Part shown: in pieces, positions 61,768 through 64,000 of the stretch
How the letters are laid out: the number at the start of each line of letters is the position of its first letter
Numbering within the stretch: the stretch's first letter is position 1
NCBI RefSeq assembly: GCF_032340315.1
Contig: NZ_CP135436.1
Coordinates: forward strand, 310,001 to 374,000
From: Streptococcus sp. DTU_2020_1001019_1_SI_AUS_MUR_006
Lineage (GTDB): Bacteria > Bacillota > Bacilli > Lactobacillales > Streptococcaceae
Direction of reading: 5' to 3'
Length of the DNA stretch: 64,000 bases
Made by a program: the position numbers and the translations under genes
Notes under the pieces: model-generated
Seen by the model: the letters and a program-made list of their open reading frames with translations, nothing else
Databases searched by the model: none
What the model was told of the DNA's origin: nothing

Positions 61768-64000
61768 CTAAATTTCTTCTTTTTGAATCAATTCTGTACG
61801 AATTTCTTGTGGTGCCAATAGTCCTGAATGGACTGGGTATGGGCGTTCCAACAAGTCAAGAATGGTTTGTTGTTTTTCAGACACACGGATATTTTCTTGA
61901 CTCATGTTGTAGTAACGAAGGACATAACCTTCTTCATTCTCAGCTACCTTAAAGGATGTCGGGCAGACTTGTGGCAAGTTCAGTGCCGGATGGTTAAAGA
62001 GGCTACCCGTTGCTGCAACGCTCCCCTCTTGTTTTGCAACTTGAAGAGCTGTAAATGGCACCTGGAAGGCTTTGGCACGACGGAAAGCGGAGAAGCGTTC
62101 CCCTGCTTGGTGACATTCTACTGCAAACTCAACTTCGATAGCTCGCAAGCACTGAGCTTCTGGTGTTGGGAAATAGCCCCAGTCACCGAGTTCGCCTGAA
62201 GCACGAAGAAGGGTTACAGCCATGGTGTCATCTCCAAGAATTTCATATTCGTGCAATCCTTTATTGGATACGGTCACTCCTTTAACATCATCATACAAGC
62301 TGACAAAAGCTTGTTGGTGTTGTGGATTTTCAGGATTTTCCCAAGAAGCTGCTGGTTTATTTGGTCTTGTCACAACTTCATAGATGCTTTCAGAAGCATT
62401 GCTTGGACGAGTGTTATGAGTTTTCACCAAGAGACGAATGCGGTGGTCTTTGGCTGTATTAGTAAAGCGAGTCTTGAAGCGAATCTGTGGATTGTCCACA
62501 AAGACAGTCATTTCTGTTTCAAGAGGAATGGTTGTCAACTCTTCTGAACGACCTGCATCTCGTTTCATGAACTCGATGATACCTCTTTGTTCTGCATCCA
62601 ATTTTTCATCTGCGCTAACTGGAACAGTCAAGTCATGTTTGAGCAAGATTTTGGCATAGCGAGCATTGTTTTCTAAGACTTCATAACCTTTCAGTTGAGC
62701 ATAAATTGGCTCAGTTCCTTTCGGCTGGAAGTAAATGTACTCGTTACCAATATCTCCACGGTCCTCGAATTGGATGAAATCTTCGTAGGCTTCATTCGTA
62801 GTCTTGTCGTAAACTGTAATTCCTTCATCTACACTCACTGTTACGAATGGGGTATCAATGACTCCATTTTGATAAATACCATCTCGGTATTCTACTTGGC
62901 CTTCAACTAATTGGAAGCTTGCCCAAGAAAGCGGAGCAAGGTGGACCGGGATTGTCACGCGCACTTGACGAGCAATATAGGGTTGGCGGAACTTGTCTTT
63001 TGGTAAAGTATAACCAAAACTTGCTCCCAAGTCTTCAATCTTAGCTTCAATGACATGACCATCCAAATCTTCAACATGGTAGGTTGGTAAGGTCACGGCT
63101 GCCATCTTCTTGTAACCTTCAGTCGGATGCAATTCTTTGAAATCACAAGTAGCCACATCCACTACAACACTAACTGTATCAACCTTGTCATGTAAAGCTG
63201 TGTTGACAACGGTAAAGAGGTAGTCGCTTTGCGCATTTTGAGTAGCTAATTTACCCTTCCATTCGTTAAGAAGATTGGTCTTAACAAAATTCCCGACTTG
63301 ATTAACCTTGGCAAAACGAACTTCCATTTCACGGTGAACTTCGTCAATACTACATCCACAGATGCTATCGTGTGGCGCATTTTGCAAGAGCACTTTCCAT
63401 GCATAGGTCAATTGATCCTTATGGTTATGACCGCCAGTGATGATGGTCAACGGTTCCACAACCTGCTCTAACAAGTTGCTATTTTCTTGAAAGGCTTGTT
63501 TGAGGTAAATACGGGATGAAGAGGTGTTAGCAAGAGTATACCAACCATCCGTTTCCTGACTAGTCAACTCACCTGTAACCGTTGATAGGTGTTCAGGAAG
63601 TGCACTTTCCACTGCTTGCACATATTCGTCAAAAGAACTGTGAATAAAGGTCACGTCAGGGAAGAGTTCGTTTGCCACACGAATCGCTTCGCTAATATTT
63701 CTCTGTACAGGCTGGTGGTCACAGCCGTTCATCATCAACCATTGGTTGGTCGATGCATAGTCACGGACATCTGCTAATTTTTGCTTCCAGAAAGTCAAAG
63801 CCTCGTCTTTATCCACTGGAATTTCATTCCCGTTACTGTACCAGTTAGCAAAAAGAATGCCGAGTACACGGCTACCATCAGCTCCCTGCCAGTACATCTC
63901 AGAAAATTGAGAGGTAAACTGTTCATCTTCAAGGACTTGATTGTCAAATCCGATTGGCTTCACACCACGTCCAAAGGCTGCGACGTGAATACCTGATTTT
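61768..64000 (-). CDS. alpha-mannosidase, GH38 (C-terminal part, start outside the window)
   Basis: Removes alpha-mannose residues from N-glycan cores. About 744 C-terminal codons are present; the reading frame continues past base 64000, in phase as KSGIHVAAFGRGVKPIGFDN, so the GTG near 63963 is an internal Val. Visible are GGADGSRV-like WQGADGSRVLGILFANW, NGCDHQPVQ of the active-site region, SICGCSIDEVHREMEVRFAK, and the beta-rich C-terminal domains. It is upstream of the ROK kinase in the same unit (83-bp gap). From memory, pneumococcal SP_2143. Confidence 0.92.
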   Translation of the reverse strand, partial: KSGIHVAAFGRGVKPIGFDNQVLEDEQFTSQFSEMYWQGADGSRVLGILFANWYSNGNEIPVDKDEALTFWKQKLADVRDYASTNQWLMMNGCDHQPVQRNISEAIRVANELFPDVTFIHSSFDEYVQAVESALPEHLSTVTGELTSQETDGWYTLANTSSSRIYLKQAFQENSNLLEQVVEPLTIITGGHNHKDQLTYAWKVLLQNAPHDSICGCSIDEVHREMEVRFAKVNQVGNFVKTNLLNEWKGKLATQNAQSDYLFTVVNTALHDKVDTVSVVVDVATCDFKELHPTEGYKKMAAVTLPTYHVEDLDGHVIEAKIEDLGASFGYTLPKDKFRQPYIARQVRVTIPVHLAPLSWASFQLVEGQVEYRDGIYQNGVIDTPFVTVSVDEGITVYDKTTNEAYEDFIQFEDRGDIGNEYIYFQPKGTEPIYAQLKGYEVLENNARYAKILLKHDLTVPVSADEKLDAEQRGIIEFMKRDAGRSEELTTIPLETEMTVFVDNPQIRFKTRFTNTAKDHRIRLLVKTHNTRPSNASESIYEVVTRPNKPAASWENPENPQHQQAFVSLYDDVKGVTVSNKGLHEYEILGDDTMAVTLLRASGELGDWGYFPTPEAQCLRAIEVEFAVECHQAGERFSAFRRAKAFQVPFTALQVAKQEGSVAATGSLFNHPALNLPQVCPTSFKVAENEEGYVLRYYNMSQENIRVSEKQQTILDLLERPYPVHSGLLAPQEIRTELIQKEEI

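Overview
The window reads as chromosomal DNA of a mitis-group Streptococcus (S. mitis / S. oralis / S. infantis type). The evidence is low G+C, strong AAGGAGG-type ribosome binding sites, a BOX repeat, a zinc-type S14, and gene blocks I recognise from the pneumococcal chromosome (from memory: SP_2031-2042, SP_0239-0202, SP_0120-0090, SP_2141-2143) joined in an order that, as far as I recall, differs from S. pneumoniae. No IS element, prophage, tRNA, rRNA or CRISPR array was seen.

Layout. 0-6.9 kb: the L-ascorbate (ula) regulon, ulaABCDEF plus the PRD activator ulaR and the 5' part of ulaG, all on the minus strand. Two near-identical operator/promoter blocks sit in front of ulaA and ulaG. 6.9-9.8 kb: rnpA-yidC-khpB(jag) and a 207-codon unknown. 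10.1-11.7 kb: an ACT-domain / DUF711 pair behind a long leader. 12.1-26.8 kb: the complete S10-spc-alpha ribosomal protein operon, read rpsJ to rplQ on the minus strand and including secY, adk, infA and rpoA. Its leader and most long spacers fold into long nested hairpins, and an L17 downstream element follows rplQ. 27.1-31.2 kb: the anaerobic ribonucleotide reductase operon nrdD - 46-aa protein - GNAT - nrdG - kinase. 31.3-37.3 kb: a GT-C-like membrane protein, a 44-aa protein, and the tRNA wobble-uridine genes mnmG and mnmA separated by two Nudix genes. 37.4-40 kb: an accessory patch of tiny or decayed membrane proteins, an Rgg regulator with a divergent 37-aa membrane peptide, and a LysM/Apf-type wall protein.

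40.2-47.8 kb: serine dehydratase (sdaAB-sdaAA), a HAD phosphatase, tandem DUF805 genes, a polysaccharide epimerase and glycosyltransferase, and an MFS exporter. 48-50.8 kb: a PadR - HAAS (DUF1700) - toastrack (DUF4097) - acidic membrane protein operon whose promoter lies in a symmetrical set of repeats; by family knowledge this is an envelope-stress module. 51-53.8 kb: a DUF4299-like protein, trhO and a CPBP protease. 53.9-64 kb: an N-glycan import ABC system (ngtS-ngtP2-ngtP1, CcpA cre site in its promoter), a lipoprotein, a BOX element, and a GH20C - ROK kinase - GH38 block, so import and trimming of host N-glycans are encoded side by side.

The most notable items beyond ordinary annotation are the paired UlaR-type operators, the PadR promoter architecture, the nested hairpins in the ribosomal operon, a 16-bp inverted repeat before nrdD that may be NrdR boxes or a terminator, the Rgg/37-aa peptide pair, a parS-like site, and a Cys-rich mini-ORF abutting the ribosome binding site of a Nudix gene. 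Pneumococcal locus comparisons are from memory and were not searched.
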